Source of the DNA: Metabacillus arenae
Lineage (GTDB): Bacteria; Bacillota; Bacilli; Bacillales; Bacillaceae
DNA: 64,000 nt
Assembly: GCF_014773385.1 (NCBI RefSeq)
Contig: NZ_JACXAI010000018.1
Location: 62,001 to 126,000 of the forward strand
Direction of reading: 5' to 3'
The notes below the pieces were generated by a model, which was given only the letters and a program-made list of their open reading frames with translations, was not told the origin of the DNA and did no database searches. A program made the translations under genes and the position numbers. Below, piece after piece: positions 36,902-47,433 of the stretch (the first letter of the stretch is position 1; each line of letters opens with the position of its first letter).

Positions 36902-38077
36902 GTGTTTATGTTTGAAAAGCCTCTCGGAATGAGAGACACACTGCCTTCTTTATATGAACGAAAAAAGCAAGTGCGTGAAAAGATGACTGGTGTGATTGGA
37001 AAATGGGGATATCAATTTTTAGAAACCCCTACATTAGAATTTTATGAAACAGTTGGTGTTCAATCAGCTATTTTGGATCAACAGCTTTTTAAGCTGCTGG
37101 ATCAACAAGGACATACCCTGGTGCTGCGGCCGGACATGACTGCACCGATTGCACGGGTAGCTGCATCAAGATTATATAATGAACAGTATCCTGTTCGTTT
37201 AGCCTACGAAGCAAATGTCTTCCGGGCTCAACAAAGAGAAGGAGGACGTCCTGCAGAATTTGAGCAAGTCGGGATTGAATTAATTGGAGATGCTACTACA
37301 AGTGCAGATGCCGAGGTCATTGGACTATTAATTTCTACCTTAAAGGATACAGGATTAAAGAATTTTAAAATTGCGATCGGCCATATTGGGTTTGCCAATG
37401 CTTTATTTGGAGAAGTGCTTGGGAATGAGGATCGTGCTGAAGTACTCCGAAGATATCTTTATGAGAAAAACTATGTGGGCTACCGTGAACATGTGAAATC
37501 CTTGCCCTTATCTTCTATCGATAGGCAGCGGCTTTTAAAACTGCTTCAGCTTCGAGGCGGAGTTGAAAAATTAGCGGATGCAAAAGAGCTGGTAACGACA
37601 CAGGCTGGGCTTGAAGCGCTTGGAGAGCTTACAAGCTTATGGGGCATTCTTGATGATTTCGGCCTTTCTGATTATGTGAAGCTTGATTTAAATCTGGTAA
37701 GCCATATGAGCTACTATACTGGTGTTCTTTTTGAAGTGTATGCTGATAATATTGGCTTTTTATTAGGAAATGGCGGCAGGTATGACAGGCTGTTTGCACA
37801 GTTTGAAAAGGGTGCGCCAGCAACTGGCTTTGGGATTCATTTGGACCGCTTAATGGAAGCATTAGATGACAAAGCAGAGTTAAAGATGATTCATTGTGTC
37901 CTATTTAGTCAGGAGCGCCGTTCGGAGGCTATGGAATTCGCTTCAAACCTTCGTTTGAAAGATAATAATGTTGTGATGCAGGATATAAGCGGAGTCCAAA
38001 ACATTGATGCTTTTACGAAAAAATTCGCGGATGTTAATTATTTTATTGGATCCAGAAAGGAGGAGAGGGATGAGTAG
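36902..38077 (+). CDS. hisZ: ATP phosphoribosyltransferase regulatory subunit
   Basis: A 391-residue paralogue of histidyl-tRNA synthetase that lacks the aminoacylation role and activates the short form of HisG. The class II synthetase-like core is visible: [42 protein letters not shown]-like [13 protein letters not shown], and [13 protein letters not shown] short C-terminal tail replaces the tRNA-binding domain. GTG 36902 is chosen: GGAGGTG lies 7 bases upstream and relatives begin MFMFEKP; ATG 36908 is the alternative. Overlaps hisG by 8 bp. First gene of an eight-gene operon with gaps of 0-2 bp or overlaps. Confidence 0.95.
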   Translation: MFMFEKPLGMRDTLPSLYERKKQVREKMTGVIGKWGYQFLETPTLEFYETVGVQSAILDQQLFKLLDQQGHTLVLRPDMTAPIARVAASRLYNEQYPVRLAYEANVFRAQQREGGRPAEFEQVGIELIGDATTSADAEVIGLLISTLKDTGLKNFKIAIGHIGFANALFGEVLGNEDRAEVLRRYLYEKNYVGYREHVKSLPLSSIDRQRLLKLLQLRGGVEKLADAKELVTTQAGLEALGELTSLWGILDDFGLSDYVKLDLNLVSHMSYYTGVLFEVYADNIGFLLGNGGRYDRLFAQFEKGAPATGFGIHLDRLMEALDDKAELKMIHCVLFSQERRSEAMEFASNLRLKDNNVVMQDISGVQNIDAFTKKFADVNYFIGSRKEERDE

Positions 38078-38714
38078 TTTAACGATTGCGATGCCAAAAG
38101 GAAGAATCTTTGAAGAAGCGGCTGATCTCCTTCGTCAAGCTGGTTATCGGCTTCCTCCTGAATTTGATGATTCAAGAAAGCTTATATTAGATGTGCCTGA
38201 AGAGAATATCCGCTTTATTTTGGCAAAGCCCATGGATGTGACTACATATGTTGAGCATGGGGTGGCGGATATTGGCATTGCTGGAAAAGACGTCATGCTT
38301 GAGGAAGAAAGAGATGTTTATGAAGTGCTGGATCTGAAAATCAGCGCTTGCTACTTGGCCGTTGCAGGCCTTCCTGGTGCAAAGATCACAGATGTTGCTC
38401 CAAAAGTAGCGACAAAGTATCCTTCTGTTGCTTCCAGCTATTTCAGAGAGCAAGGCGAGCAGGTAGAGATTATCAAATTAAACGGATCAATCGAGCTTGC
38501 GCCTCTAATCGGTCTCGCGGACAGGATAGTTGATATCGTTTCTACAGGAAGAACGCTAAAGGAAAATGGACTTGTGGAATTAGAGAGAATTTGCAATATT
38601 ACTTCAAGATTAATTGTGAATCCAGTCAGCTACCGTATGAAAGACCTCCAAATCGACGAGCTTGTCGAACGCCTCTCTCTAGTTGTAGATGGAAATGAAG
38701 AGGTGAACTTGTAA
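38070..38714 (+). CDS. hisG: ATP phosphoribosyltransferase, short form
   Basis: A 214-residue catalytic subunit for the first step of histidine synthesis (ATP plus PRPP). It is the short type without the C-terminal regulatory ACT-like domain and needs HisZ, encoded just upstream. Motifs: [40 protein letters not shown] and the PRPP loop [16 protein letters not shown] near residue 150. AGGAGAGG is the ribosome site, within the end of hisZ. The hisD start follows the stop codon with no gap. Confidence 0.97.
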   Translation: MSSLTIAMPKGRIFEEAADLLRQAGYRLPPEFDDSRKLILDVPEENIRFILAKPMDVTTYVEHGVADIGIAGKDVMLEEERDVYEVLDLKISACYLAVAGLPGAKITDVAPKVATKYPSVASSYFREQGEQVEIIKLNGSIELAPLIGLADRIVDIVSTGRTLKENGLVELERICNITSRLIVNPVSYRMKDLQIDELVERLSLVVDGNEEVNL

Positions 38715-39992
38715 ATGAACATTACCAGGCTAATAGATCAAAAATTATCTTTAAGACGATCGCTTGATTCGGGAACCTCCAAGCAGAGGGCTGATGTTTA
38801 TAACATTGTAGAAGACGTTCGGGAAAGAGGAGATCAGGCTCTTTTTCATTATACTGAAAAATTTGATCGAGTCGCTTTAAGAGAATTGGTAGTCCAGAAG
38901 CAAGAAATCGACGAAGCGTATCAACAATTAGATGAAAGCCTGGTAGCTGTAATTAAACAGGCGGCGAATAACATTCGCGAATACCACGCAAAGCAGAAAA
39001 AGGAATCTTGGTTTTACCATCGCGAGGATGGAACAATGCTTGGCCAGAAAATAACACCTCTTGATGCAGTAGGGGTCTATGTCCCCGGGGGAACCGCTGC
39101 ATATCCTTCATCCGTCTTAATGAATGTTATTCCTGCTCAAGTGGCCGGTGTAGAGCGGATCGTCCTGGTAAGTCCTCCGAATCAAGATGGTAAATTGCCA
39201 TCAGGAGTACTCATAGCTGCTAATGAGCTTGGTGTGAAGGAGATTTACAAAGTGGGAGGAGCACAAGCGATCTCTGCTCTAGCTTATGGGACTGAATCGA
39301 TAAAGGCTGTTGATAAAATCGTAGGTCCCGGTAATATCTATGTAGCTCTAGCTAAGCGCCAGGTATTTGGAACGGTCGATATAGATATGATTGCTGGACC
39401 TAGTGAAATTGTGGTTTTAGCAGACGAAACAGCCATGCCAAATGAAATAGCAGCCGATTTGCTGTCTCAGGCTGAACATGACAAGCTTGCTTCAAGTGTA
39501 CTGGTTACGCCTTCTATTCAGCTTGCTGAAGCTGTAAAGGCTGAGGTTGAGAAACAGCTTGAAACATTGCCGAGAAAAGAGATTGCAAAGGCATCGGTTG
39601 AACAGTTCGGACAAATTTATGTGGCAGAAGGATTAGAGGAAGCCATAAATGCTGTGAATGAGCTGGCACCGGAGCATTTGGAGGTTATGACTAGTTCACC
39701 ATATGAGGTGTTGCCATTAGTTAAACATGCAGGTGCCATCTTCTTAGGTAGATACAGCTCAGAGCCAGTAGGGGATTATTTTGCGGGACCTAATCATGTG
39801 CTGCCAACTAATGGGACGGCCAGGTTTTCAAGTCCGCTCAATTTAGACGACTTTGTAAAAAAATCCAGCATTATTGCATACAGTAAAGAGGCATTTACAG
39901 AAAATGCTGCAAAAATAGCAAGCTTTGCCCGTTTAGAAGGCTTAGAAGCTCATGCTCGAGCGATCGAAGAGAGACTAAAGGAGGACTCATAG
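38715..39992 (+). CDS. hisD: Histidinol dehydrogenase
   Basis: A 425-residue zinc enzyme doing the last two oxidations from histidinol to histidine. Motifs: [17 protein letters not shown] near residue 118, [41 protein letters not shown], the Zn and catalytic region DLLSQAEHD near residue 255, APEHLEV and [19 protein letters not shown]. Length is typical for the family. The ATG immediately follows the hisG stop; GAAGAGGTG is the ribosome site. Confidence 0.97.
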   Translation: MNITRLIDQKLSLRRSLDSGTSKQRADVYNIVEDVRERGDQALFHYTEKFDRVALRELVVQKQEIDEAYQQLDESLVAVIKQAANNIREYHAKQKKESWFYHREDGTMLGQKITPLDAVGVYVPGGTAAYPSSVLMNVIPAQVAGVERIVLVSPPNQDGKLPSGVLIAANELGVKEIYKVGGAQAISALAYGTESIKAVDKIVGPGNIYVALAKRQVFGTVDIDMIAGPSEIVVLADETAMPNEIAADLLSQAEHDKLASSVLVTPSIQLAEAVKAEVEKQLETLPRKEIAKASVEQFGQIYVAEGLEEAINAVNELAPEHLEVMTSSPYEVLPLVKHAGAIFLGRYSSEPVGDYFAGPNHVLPTNGTARFSSPLNLDDFVKKSSIIAYSKEAFTENAAKIASFARLEGLEAHARAIEERLKEDS

Positions 39993-39994
39993 TT

Positions 39995-40582
39995 ATGACA
40001 AGAGAGGCGGAAGTTAACCGAGTAACCAATGAAACAAATATTTCCCTTCAACTGGGAATTGATGGAGAAGGGAATTCTCATTTAGAAACTGGGGTTCCAT
40101 TTATGACCCATATGCTTGACTTATTTGCGAAACACGGAAAGTTTGATTTGCAGATTCAGGCACAAGGTGATGTGGAAATTGATGATCATCATACGACAGA
40201 AGACATGGGAATCTGTCTTGGTCAAGCGTTTATCCGTGCACTTGGCGATAAACACGGTATAAAAAGATACGGCCAAGCCTTTGTACCAATGGATGAGGCT
40301 CTGGCTCAAGTGGTCGTGGATTTAAGCAACCGTCCTCATTTAGAGTTCCGCGCTGAGCTGCCTAGTAAACGGGTTGGTACGTTCGATACAGAATTGGTCC
40401 ACGAGTTTTTATGGAAATTTGCTCTAGAAGCACGGATGAATTTGCATGTCATTGTCCACTACGGACATAATACTCACCATATTATTGAAGCGATTTTTAA
40501 AGCAATGGCAAGAGCATTAGATGAAGCGACAACAATTGATCCAAGAGTGAAGGGAGTTCCTTCAACGAAAGGAATGTTATAA
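39995..40582 (+). CDS. hisB: Imidazoleglycerol-phosphate dehydratase
   Basis: A 195-residue monofunctional dehydratase (step 7 of histidine synthesis), without the phosphatase half found in E. coli HisB. The two half-repeats carry the manganese-binding motifs: [11 protein letters not shown] and [10 protein letters not shown] in the first, VHEFLWKFA and [15 protein letters not shown] in the second. The ATG lies 2 bp after the hisD stop, with AAGGAGG in the end of hisD. Phosphatase for the next step must be elsewhere. Confidence 0.97.
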   Translation: MTREAEVNRVTNETNISLQLGIDGEGNSHLETGVPFMTHMLDLFAKHGKFDLQIQAQGDVEIDDHHTTEDMGICLGQAFIRALGDKHGIKRYGQAFVPMDEALAQVVVDLSNRPHLEFRAELPSKRVGTFDTELVHEFLWKFALEARMNLHVIVHYGHNTHHIIEAIFKAMARALDEATTIDPRVKGVPSTKGML

Positions 40583-40584
40583 AA

Positions 40585-41211
40585 ATGATCGGCATAATTG
40601 ATTATGGTATGGGCAATTTATATAGCGTCAGTAAGGCATTGGAACGGCTGGAAATCGACTATTTTCTTTCTGGGGATGTTACATTACTGGAAAAAGCAGA
40701 CGGGTACATATTACCTGGAGTCGGTTCTTTTAAAGATGCGATGAATAGTTTAAATGAAACCAATCTCACTTCATTTATAAAAGAACAAGCAGCGTCAGGA
40801 AAGCCATTATTGGGAATTTGTCTTGGAATGCAATTGCTGTATGAAGAGAGCGAAGAAAACGGATTGACAAAAGGTCTTGGATTATTAAAGGGAAAGGTGA
40901 CACTCCTTCCAAGAGGGGATGAGAGCCTGAAAGTCCCTCACATGGGTTGGAACTCTCTAAACTATAATCAGCAGCATTTCCTTTTTGAAGGGAAAACAGA
41001 GGATTATGCCTACTTTGTTCATTCTTATTATGTTAATGGTGAAGATCGAAGCGAGCTGTTAGCAAGCTCAACTTATGGGGTGGAGGTTCCTGCTGTGGTT
41101 GGACGGGAAAATGTCTTCGGAACACAATTTCATCCGGAAAAGAGCAGTGAAACAGGGATTAATATTTTACGTAACTTTGCAGCAATCGTAGAAGGGAATG
41201 TAAACCGATGA
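40585..41211 (+). CDS. hisH: Imidazole glycerol phosphate synthase, glutaminase subunit
   Basis: A 208-residue class I glutamine amidotransferase that feeds ammonia to HisF. The catalytic Cys sits in [13 protein letters not shown] near residue 80; the His and Glu are in [10 protein letters not shown] near residue 186. [15 protein letters not shown] and [11 protein letters not shown] are the usual N-terminal motifs. It starts 2 bp after hisB and overlaps hisA by 4 bp. Confidence 0.97.
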   Translation: MIGIIDYGMGNLYSVSKALERLEIDYFLSGDVTLLEKADGYILPGVGSFKDAMNSLNETNLTSFIKEQAASGKPLLGICLGMQLLYEESEENGLTKGLGLLKGKVTLLPRGDESLKVPHMGWNSLNYNQQHFLFEGKTEDYAYFVHSYYVNGEDRSELLASSTYGVEVPAVVGRENVFGTQFHPEKSSETGINILRNFAAIVEGNVNR

Positions 41212-41948
41212 CAAAATCTTTTACCATTTATCCAGCCATTGATATGAGAAACGGGAAATGTGTGCGTCTCATTCAAGGAGATTATGATAAAGAAACAATT
41301 TACGGAGATTCTCCTTTTGAAATGGCCAAGCTGTTTGCAGACGCGGGAGCCGAGTGGATTCACATGGTTGACCTTGATGGAGCGAAAGCCGGAAAAAGAG
41401 TAAACGATCAATTTGTTCTTGAAGTGGCAAAAAAAGTAGATGCTAAAGTCCAAATTGGCGGAGGTATAAGGTCAGAAGAGGATGTGGATTTCTATTTAAA
41501 CAATGGCGTTGACCGTGTCATTTTAGGAAGCTCTGCCATTTCGAATCCATCCTTTGTCAAAAAAATGCTTTCAATCTATAAAGAGAAAATCGCGATCGGG
41601 ATCGATGCTAAAGATGGATATGTTTCGACAGAAGGATGGTTAAATACTTCTGAAGTGAAGGCGACTGAACTAGGTCAGGAGCTTGCAGCTGCAGGCGCAG
41701 AAGTTTTCATTTTTACTGATATTGCGACAGATGGAATGCTTTCAGGACCAAATGTAGAAGCTGTTGTGCAAATGGCAGAAGCAACTGGAAAGGAAGTGAT
41801 CGCTTCCGGTGGCGTCAGTTCTTTAGAAGATCTTAAAGCTCTTGCTGCTTATCAACAGCAAGGAGTACAAGGGGCGATTGTTGGAAAAGCTCTTTATACA
41901 AAACAGTTTGAACTTTCTGAGGCGATTAAAGAGGTGGCAAAGCAATGA
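41208..41948 (+). CDS. hisA: Phosphoribosylformimino-5-aminoimidazole carboxamide ribotide isomerase
   Basis: A 246-residue beta/alpha barrel enzyme, the ring-opening isomerase of histidine synthesis. Catalytic Asp near residue 11 in [19 protein letters not shown] and Asp near residue 132 in [11 protein letters not shown]; phosphate-binding loops [11 protein letters not shown] and [11 protein letters not shown]. Shares the barrel fold with HisF, encoded next. Overlaps both neighbours by 4 bp. Confidence 0.97.
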   Translation: MTKSFTIYPAIDMRNGKCVRLIQGDYDKETIYGDSPFEMAKLFADAGAEWIHMVDLDGAKAGKRVNDQFVLEVAKKVDAKVQIGGGIRSEEDVDFYLNNGVDRVILGSSAISNPSFVKKMLSIYKEKIAIGIDAKDGYVSTEGWLNTSEVKATELGQELAAAGAEVFIFTDIATDGMLSGPNVEAVVQMAEATGKEVIASGGVSSLEDLKALAAYQQQGVQGAIVGKALYTKQFELSEAIKEVAKQ

Positions 41949-42703
41949 TTACAAAACGGATTATTCCATGCCTCGATGTGAAAGAAGGCAGAGTGGTTAA
42001 AGGTATTCAATTTGTTGAACTGAGAGATGCAGGAGATCCTGTGAAGCTTGCAGCCTTTTATGACAAAGAAGGAGCAGATGAGCTTGTGTTTTTGGATATA
42101 TCTGCTTCACATGAAGGCCGAAAAACGATGGTAGAAGTTGTAGAGAAAGTAGCAGCAGCTTTGGCAATCCCTTTTACCGTAGGCGGAGGAATTAATTCTT
42201 TAGAAGATATGAAAAGGATTTTAAGAGCGGGTGCTGACAAGGTTTCTCTGAACACTGCAGCCGTCATGAACCCAGAGCTTATTACAGAGGGGGCGTCATT
42301 CTTTGGTACACAATGCATCGTCGTTGCAATTGATGCCAAATATGATGAAACGCTTCATGGTTGGCGTGTTTATACACATGGCGGCAGAAAACCGACAGAA
42401 TGGGAAGTAACAGATTGGGCGAAAGAAGCCGTCTTTCGAGGGGCAGGGGAAATATTATTAACGAGCATGGATGGCGACGGAAGCAAAGCAGGGTTTGACA
42501 ACAGGTTAACTCGCACAGTGAGCGAAGCCGTTTCCGTCCCTGTCATTGCCTCCGGCGGAGCGGGCAATGCTGGGCATTTTTATGATGCATTTCAAGATGG
42601 CAAGGCAGATGCGGCCCTTGCAGCTTCTATTTTCCATTATAAAGAAACCTCTGTAAAAGAAGTGAAACATTATTTAAAAGAGCAGGGAGTGAACATGAGA
42701 TGA
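41945..42703 (+). CDS. hisF: Imidazole glycerol phosphate synthase, cyclase subunit
   Basis: A 252-residue beta/alpha barrel that joins ammonia from HisH with the ribotide to form imidazole glycerol phosphate and AICAR. Catalytic Asp11 in [17 protein letters not shown] and Asp130 in [10 protein letters not shown]; phosphate loops [15 protein letters not shown] and [13 protein letters not shown]. Length equals the family norm. Overlaps hisA and hisI by 4 bp each, keeping the cyclase near its partner subunit in the operon. Confidence 0.97.
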   Translation: MITKRIIPCLDVKEGRVVKGIQFVELRDAGDPVKLAAFYDKEGADELVFLDISASHEGRKTMVEVVEKVAAALAIPFTVGGGINSLEDMKRILRAGADKVSLNTAAVMNPELITEGASFFGTQCIVVAIDAKYDETLHGWRVYTHGGRKPTEWEVTDWAKEAVFRGAGEILLTSMDGDGSKAGFDNRLTRTVSEAVSVPVIASGGAGNAGHFYDAFQDGKADAALAASIFHYKETSVKEVKHYLKEQGVNMR

Positions 42704-43326
42704 TTGAAACAGTGAAATTTGACGAAAAAGGATTAATCCCTGCCATCGTTCAAGATGCACAGAGTAAAGAAGTGCTGACTCTTGCTTACATGAATGAAGA
42801 ATCATTGCAAAAGACAATAGAAACAAAAGAAACATGGTTTTACAGCCGTTCCCGAAAAGAGCTTTGGCACAAGGGAGCTACTTCTGGAAACACCCAAAAA
42901 GTAGTAAATATCCGCTTTGATTGTGACAAGGATGCCCTTTTAGTTCTTGTTGAACCAGCTGGACCTGCATGCCATACAGGCTCTTATAGTTGTTTTGCAG
43001 AAAGCGGCTTTGAGCAGGAAATGAAAACTGCTATAAAGCAAGACCGATTTGAGATGATTCCTAAGCTTGAAGCGATCATTGCAGAACGTGAAGCAGAACG
43101 CCCAGAAGGCTCTTATGTTACTTATTTATTTGAAAAAGGTGTCGACAAGATCCTTAAAAAGGTAGGCGAAGAAGCATCAGAAGTAATCATCGCTGCAAAA
43201 AACCGCGACCCAGAAGAATTAAAGTGGGAAGCAGCAGACCTATTGTTCCATCTTCTCGTCCTATTAAGAGAACAAAGACTTCCGCTTGATGAAGTCATAA
43301 GTGTGCTTGAAGAACGTCATAAATAG
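42700..43326 (+). CDS. hisI: Bifunctional phosphoribosyl-AMP cyclohydrolase / phosphoribosyl-ATP pyrophosphatase
   Basis: A 208-residue fusion (HisIE). Residues 1-110 are the zinc cyclohydrolase ([40 protein letters not shown], and [12 protein letters not shown]). Residues 115-208 are the MazG-like pyrophosphatase ([32 protein letters not shown]). Steps 2 and 3 of histidine synthesis. Overlaps hisF by 4 bp and is the last his gene; hisC is not in this operon. A large terminator follows. Confidence 0.97.
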   Translation: MIETVKFDEKGLIPAIVQDAQSKEVLTLAYMNEESLQKTIETKETWFYSRSRKELWHKGATSGNTQKVVNIRFDCDKDALLVLVEPAGPACHTGSYSCFAESGFEQEMKTAIKQDRFEMIPKLEAIIAEREAERPEGSYVTYLFEKGVDKILKKVGEEASEVIIAAKNRDPEELKWEAADLLFHLLVLLREQRLPLDEVISVLEERHK

Positions 43327-43332
43327 GGTTAT

Positions 43333-43391
43333 AAAAAGGGTACCAGGTACCCGCGGTTCCAAGAACTGCGAGTACCTGGTACCCCTTTTTA
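43333..43391 (+). terminator. Terminator of the his operon
   Basis: AAAAAGGGTACCAGGTAC and its near complement GTACCTGGTACCCCTTTTT form a long stem with a second small hairpin inside; it ends in five T. The GTACC core resembles the hairpin at 22516. Confidence 0.88.
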
Positions 43392-43399
43392 GTAGGTTC

Positions 43400-43575
43400 A
43401 GAAGGTTTAAGTTAGTTAAAGTATTAACGTGTTAAAGAGAATGGTTGTTGTCTAGCTGGAGCGCCTAGCCCGCCTGAGGTCTCAGGGCCAAGCTTCACAG
43501 AAAGGGAAAAACACCTTTCTGTGAAGCTCGCCCGAGTGCTTGTCGCCGAAGAACTCGCGCCTTGCTCTTTGCTTA
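43400..43575. repeat. Dispersed hairpin repeat, copy E
   Basis: Full-length copy with left edge GTTAAAGTATTAACGTG, GGAGCGCCTAGCCCGCC and GAGGTCTC. The central stem is GCTTCACAGAAAGG / CCTTTCTGTGAAGC (about 43492-43527), different in sequence from copies A and D yet perfectly paired. Right edge TGCTTGTCGCCGAAG. Nothing coding is seen between 43392 and 43876. Confidence 0.78.
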
Positions 43576-43612
43576 AAAGATAAGAAAGTATAAGGTTTTG
43601 TACCAAGTTTTC

Positions 43613-43739
43613 GTGTCTAGCTCCAGCGCCTAGCCCGCCTGAGGTCATAAGCCACAAATGAAATGAAGGTAAAGAACACCTTCATTTCATTTGCGTCTTA
43701 TGCTTGCCCTAGGCTGACCAAGGCGCTTGCGCTTTTCTC
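43613..43739. repeat. Dispersed hairpin repeat, copy F
   Basis: Tandem neighbour of copy E without the left edge. TCTAGCTCCAGCGCCTAGCC, GAGGTCATAAGCC, then stem CAAATGAAATGAAGGT / ACCTTCATTTCATTTG (16 bp, perfect; about 43656-43694) around an AAAGAAC loop, then GGCTGACCAAGGCGCTTGCG. The outer ends AGCGCCT and AGGCGCT also pair. Confidence 0.78.
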
Positions 43740-43815
43740 ATGAAAAGGCATAGTAGAAAAGATGTGTTTTTTGCGATTTTTTTTAATTTTCAATTGGATT
43801 TTGCTCATGAGTATA

Positions 43816-43843
43816 TTGAGGACAGCTGGTATTATGTTATACT
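43816..43843 (+). promoter_or_regulatory. Probable sigma-A promoter of yvcD
   Basis: TTGAGG (43816-43821), 16 bases, TATACT (43838-43843), 33 bp before the start codon. Confidence 0.6.
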
Positions 43844-43876
43844 TTTACGGTGTGAAATTAGAAATGGAGGATTTCC

Positions 43877-45313
43877 GTGGGAAAACAATTATCAGAAAGA
43901 CAGCAAAAAGCACAGGTTGTCCACCTTTTTCAAGACGGCCAATATTTTTACAAGAGAGGCTTGAAAGCCTATAGACAACAGAATTTAACTAGAGCAAGCA
44001 AACTGCTTCAGCGTGCTGTTACTCTTGAACCAGATAATCCAATGATGCTTTCTGGGCTTGCTGTCATTTATACGGAAATGGGTCAATATCAACAATCCAA
44101 TGAACTTTTAACATATATACTAGAACAAGTGGAAGCAGAAATGACAGATTGTCATTATTTTATAGCCAATAATTATGCACATTTAGGTCTGTTTCATGAA
44201 GCATATAAATATGCAACGAAATATGCGGAGGTTGAACCTAATGGCGAGTTCGCTGAGGACAATGCAGATTTGCTTGAACTTCTATCAATAGAAGGTGAAG
44301 AAAACGAGGATGGCTGTTACGACCAGGATGACTTAATTGTCAAACAGGATGAAGCAAAATCCTTATTGGAAAAAGGGAAGTTAGATGAGGCGATTGAACA
44401 GCTTCAAAAAATTATAAAAGAATACCCGGAATTTTGGTCTGCTTATAACAATCTCTCCCTTGCCTATTTTTATTTAGGGGATGTGGAAAAAGCGAAGGAT
44501 TACTTAGAAATTGTTCTGGATAGGAGTCCGGGCAACCTTCATGCACTTTGTAACCTGATTGTTTTTTATTATTATGAAAAACAGGACGACAAGGTGGACG
44601 AATTAACAAAAAATCTTTCAGCTGTTCATCCTATTCTTTTTGAGCATCGTTACAAGCTCGGAGCAACGTTTGCATTAGTCGGGCGTTATCCTCAAGCTTA
44701 TAAATGGCTTAAATCGTTGTACCGATTAGGTTTTGAGGGGGACGACACGTTTTATTACTGGCTTTCCCATTCCGCATATTATATAGGGCACGAAGACTTT
44801 GCAAAAATGCTTTGGAATAAAGTTGTTGAATTAAACCCATCAAAACAAGGGACTGAACCATGGCAAGAACTTGAGCAGGATTTCTTTGATCAGTTAACAA
44901 TAGAAGAGCGGCTTGCCTCCATCTTTTTTGCTTCTCAAATGAAAAAGCTTGAGAAAATTTCTGAATTTAAACCAAAAGATATGTTTGAAAAAGAATTTAT
45001 TTCTTATGCGCTTGGCTTTCAATCTGGACGTACAGAAGGTGCATGTGCTTATTCTGCAGCTGAAACCCTATATAAGCATGGTCTACAATCTATTCAAAAA
45101 GAGGAATTGTATTTGTTTTTCTTCCAAGTTATCGAAAAAGGGAAAGAAGCAGGGTTCCCATTAAAAAATTACCGGGCATGGGCTGCCGCCGTTCATTATA
45201 TTTGGGAAAAAAACCAACGTAATTCGGTCACAAAAGCAAGCATCGCTGATATGTACACAATTTCATCTTCAACTTTATCGAAATACGAAAAGATTATTCG
45301 AGATTTAATGTAA
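43877..45313 (+). CDS. yvcD: YvcD, TPR-repeat protein
   Basis: A 478-residue soluble protein of tetratricopeptide-type helix pairs: KRGLKAYRQQNLTRASKLL at 28-46, MLSGLAVIYTEMGQYQQSNE, EEAIEQLQKI-like DEAIEQLQKIIKEYPEF near 173, LSLAYFYLGDVEKAKDYLE, and later pairs to about residue 320. An acidic linker (GEENEDGCYDQDD) splits two TPR blocks. The C-terminal 50 residues end with a helix-turn-helix-like TKASIADMYTISSSTLSKYE. TPR proteins mediate protein contacts; B. subtilis YvcD has no defined function. GTG 43877 has ATGGAGGAT upstream. Same position as in B. subtilis, between his and trxB. Confidence 0.87.
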   Translation: MGKQLSERQQKAQVVHLFQDGQYFYKRGLKAYRQQNLTRASKLLQRAVTLEPDNPMMLSGLAVIYTEMGQYQQSNELLTYILEQVEAEMTDCHYFIANNYAHLGLFHEAYKYATKYAEVEPNGEFAEDNADLLELLSIEGEENEDGCYDQDDLIVKQDEAKSLLEKGKLDEAIEQLQKIIKEYPEFWSAYNNLSLAYFYLGDVEKAKDYLEIVLDRSPGNLHALCNLIVFYYYEKQDDKVDELTKNLSAVHPILFEHRYKLGATFALVGRYPQAYKWLKSLYRLGFEGDDTFYYWLSHSAYYIGHEDFAKMLWNKVVELNPSKQGTEPWQELEQDFFDQLTIEERLASIFFASQMKKLEKISEFKPKDMFEKEFISYALGFQSGRTEGACAYSAAETLYKHGLQSIQKEELYLFFFQVIEKGKEAGFPLKNYRAWAAAVHYIWEKNQRNSVTKASIADMYTISSSTLSKYEKIIRDLM

Positions 45314-45347
45314 ATGGCGAAATCCACATTGAGGTTTCGCCATTTTT
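45312..45347 (+). terminator. Terminator of yvcD
   Basis: AAATGGCGAAA pairs with TTTCGCCATTT, loop about 14 bases, followed by TTTTT; it begins at the stop codon. Confidence 0.88.
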
Positions 45348-45400
45348 CTCTGTAATAGCGAAAGGAGCCTTGTAAAATATATTTGAAGGGGAGATAGTTC

Positions 45401-45901
45401 GTGGCTGTTAGAAGAGTGAGGATGGAAGATACAGAAGCTTTATTACAGACAATGAAAAAAGTTGAAAAGCAATCTGATTATATGCTATTGGAAGCGAATG
45501 AAAGAAAGACGACAAATAGGCAATTAAAACAGCGCATTAAGTCGATAAAGGAGCAAGAGAACTCTGAAATTTTCGTAGCTGACATTCATAATAAGATTGT
45601 TGGCTATTTGTTTGCAATCGGAGGCCAATTAAAGAAAAACAGACATTGTGTTTACATAGCAATTGGCATCTTGTCTGAGTTTTCCAGGCAAGGTATTGGA
45701 ACTAATCTGTTTATGCAGATGGAAAAATGGGCGAAGGAGCAAAATGTGCATCGGCTCGAGCTGACGGTAGTAAACGAAAATCAAGCCGGTATAGCACTTT
45801 ATCAAAAGATGGGATTTGAAGTAGAAGGAATAAAGCATCATTCTTTGAAAATCAATGGAGTATTTGCGGATGAATATTATATGGCAAAGCTTTTAAGCTG
45901 A
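45401..45901 (+). CDS. GNAT-family N-acetyltransferase
   Basis: A 166-residue acetyltransferase. The acetyl-CoA loop is IGILSEFSRQGIGTNLFMQ near residue 88, a normal motif A; preceding strand VGYLFAIGGQ and following LELTVVNENQAGIALYQKMGFE are typical of motif B and of RimI-like enzymes. The acceptor is unknown. The start is GTG 45401 with GAAGGGGAG 7 bases upstream. It stands alone between two terminated genes; in B. subtilis this position is not occupied by the same gene as far as I can tell. Confidence 0.87.
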   Translation: MAVRRVRMEDTEALLQTMKKVEKQSDYMLLEANERKTTNRQLKQRIKSIKEQENSEIFVADIHNKIVGYLFAIGGQLKKNRHCVYIAIGILSEFSRQGIGTNLFMQMEKWAKEQNVHRLELTVVNENQAGIALYQKMGFEVEGIKHHSLKINGVFADEYYMAKLLS

Positions 45902-46030
45902 GGCGGAGAAATTAACTAGACAAGATTCGTCCTGATGCCAGGTGAAATAGGACATAAGAAAAACCGATAATTATCCAGGTTATGAGCAAATTAATAGCAT
46001 ATCAGTCCTATATTTAATAGGATAGAGTAA

Positions 46031-47050
<1,020 letters not shown>

Positions 47051-47180
47051 TCCCCGAAATTTGTCGGATTTTCGTTTACACAAACGTAATTGTGTTTTAA
47101 CTTCACTGTAACATGGGTGAAACAATTATGAGGTACTATATGAATAGTAATTGACCCCCTTTTATAAATAGAATTACTTT

Positions 47181-47216
47181 GAGTACGGGCGCCCTTTCCC
47201 GTGCTCCTTTTTTTTG
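47181..47216 (+). terminator. Terminator between trxB and the kinase gene
   Basis: GAGTACGGG pairs with CCCGTGCTC (one wobble), then eight T. It lies 130 bp past the trxB stop. The stretch 47217-47433 after it holds loosely repeated TTCGTTAATTCG/TCAGTTCGGG-like units and a possible -10 TATAAT at 47320-47325; no other gene. Confidence 0.85.
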
Positions 47217-47433
47217 CTCAAAAATGTTTTTTCTCTGCTGTCAGAGTTGACCCGTCAGTTCGGGAATTGGTTCCTTAATTAGTCTCCATTCGTTAATTCG
47301 ATTCTATTTGATTAGTTCCTATAATGAGTCCGGAAAGAAGGAGTTTCTACCTTGGAATCGAAATAATTACTATGGTTTTCTAGGACAAAGGTAATAAGGG
47401 AACTCAAAATTGAGCAATAAAGAGGGATTTCCA

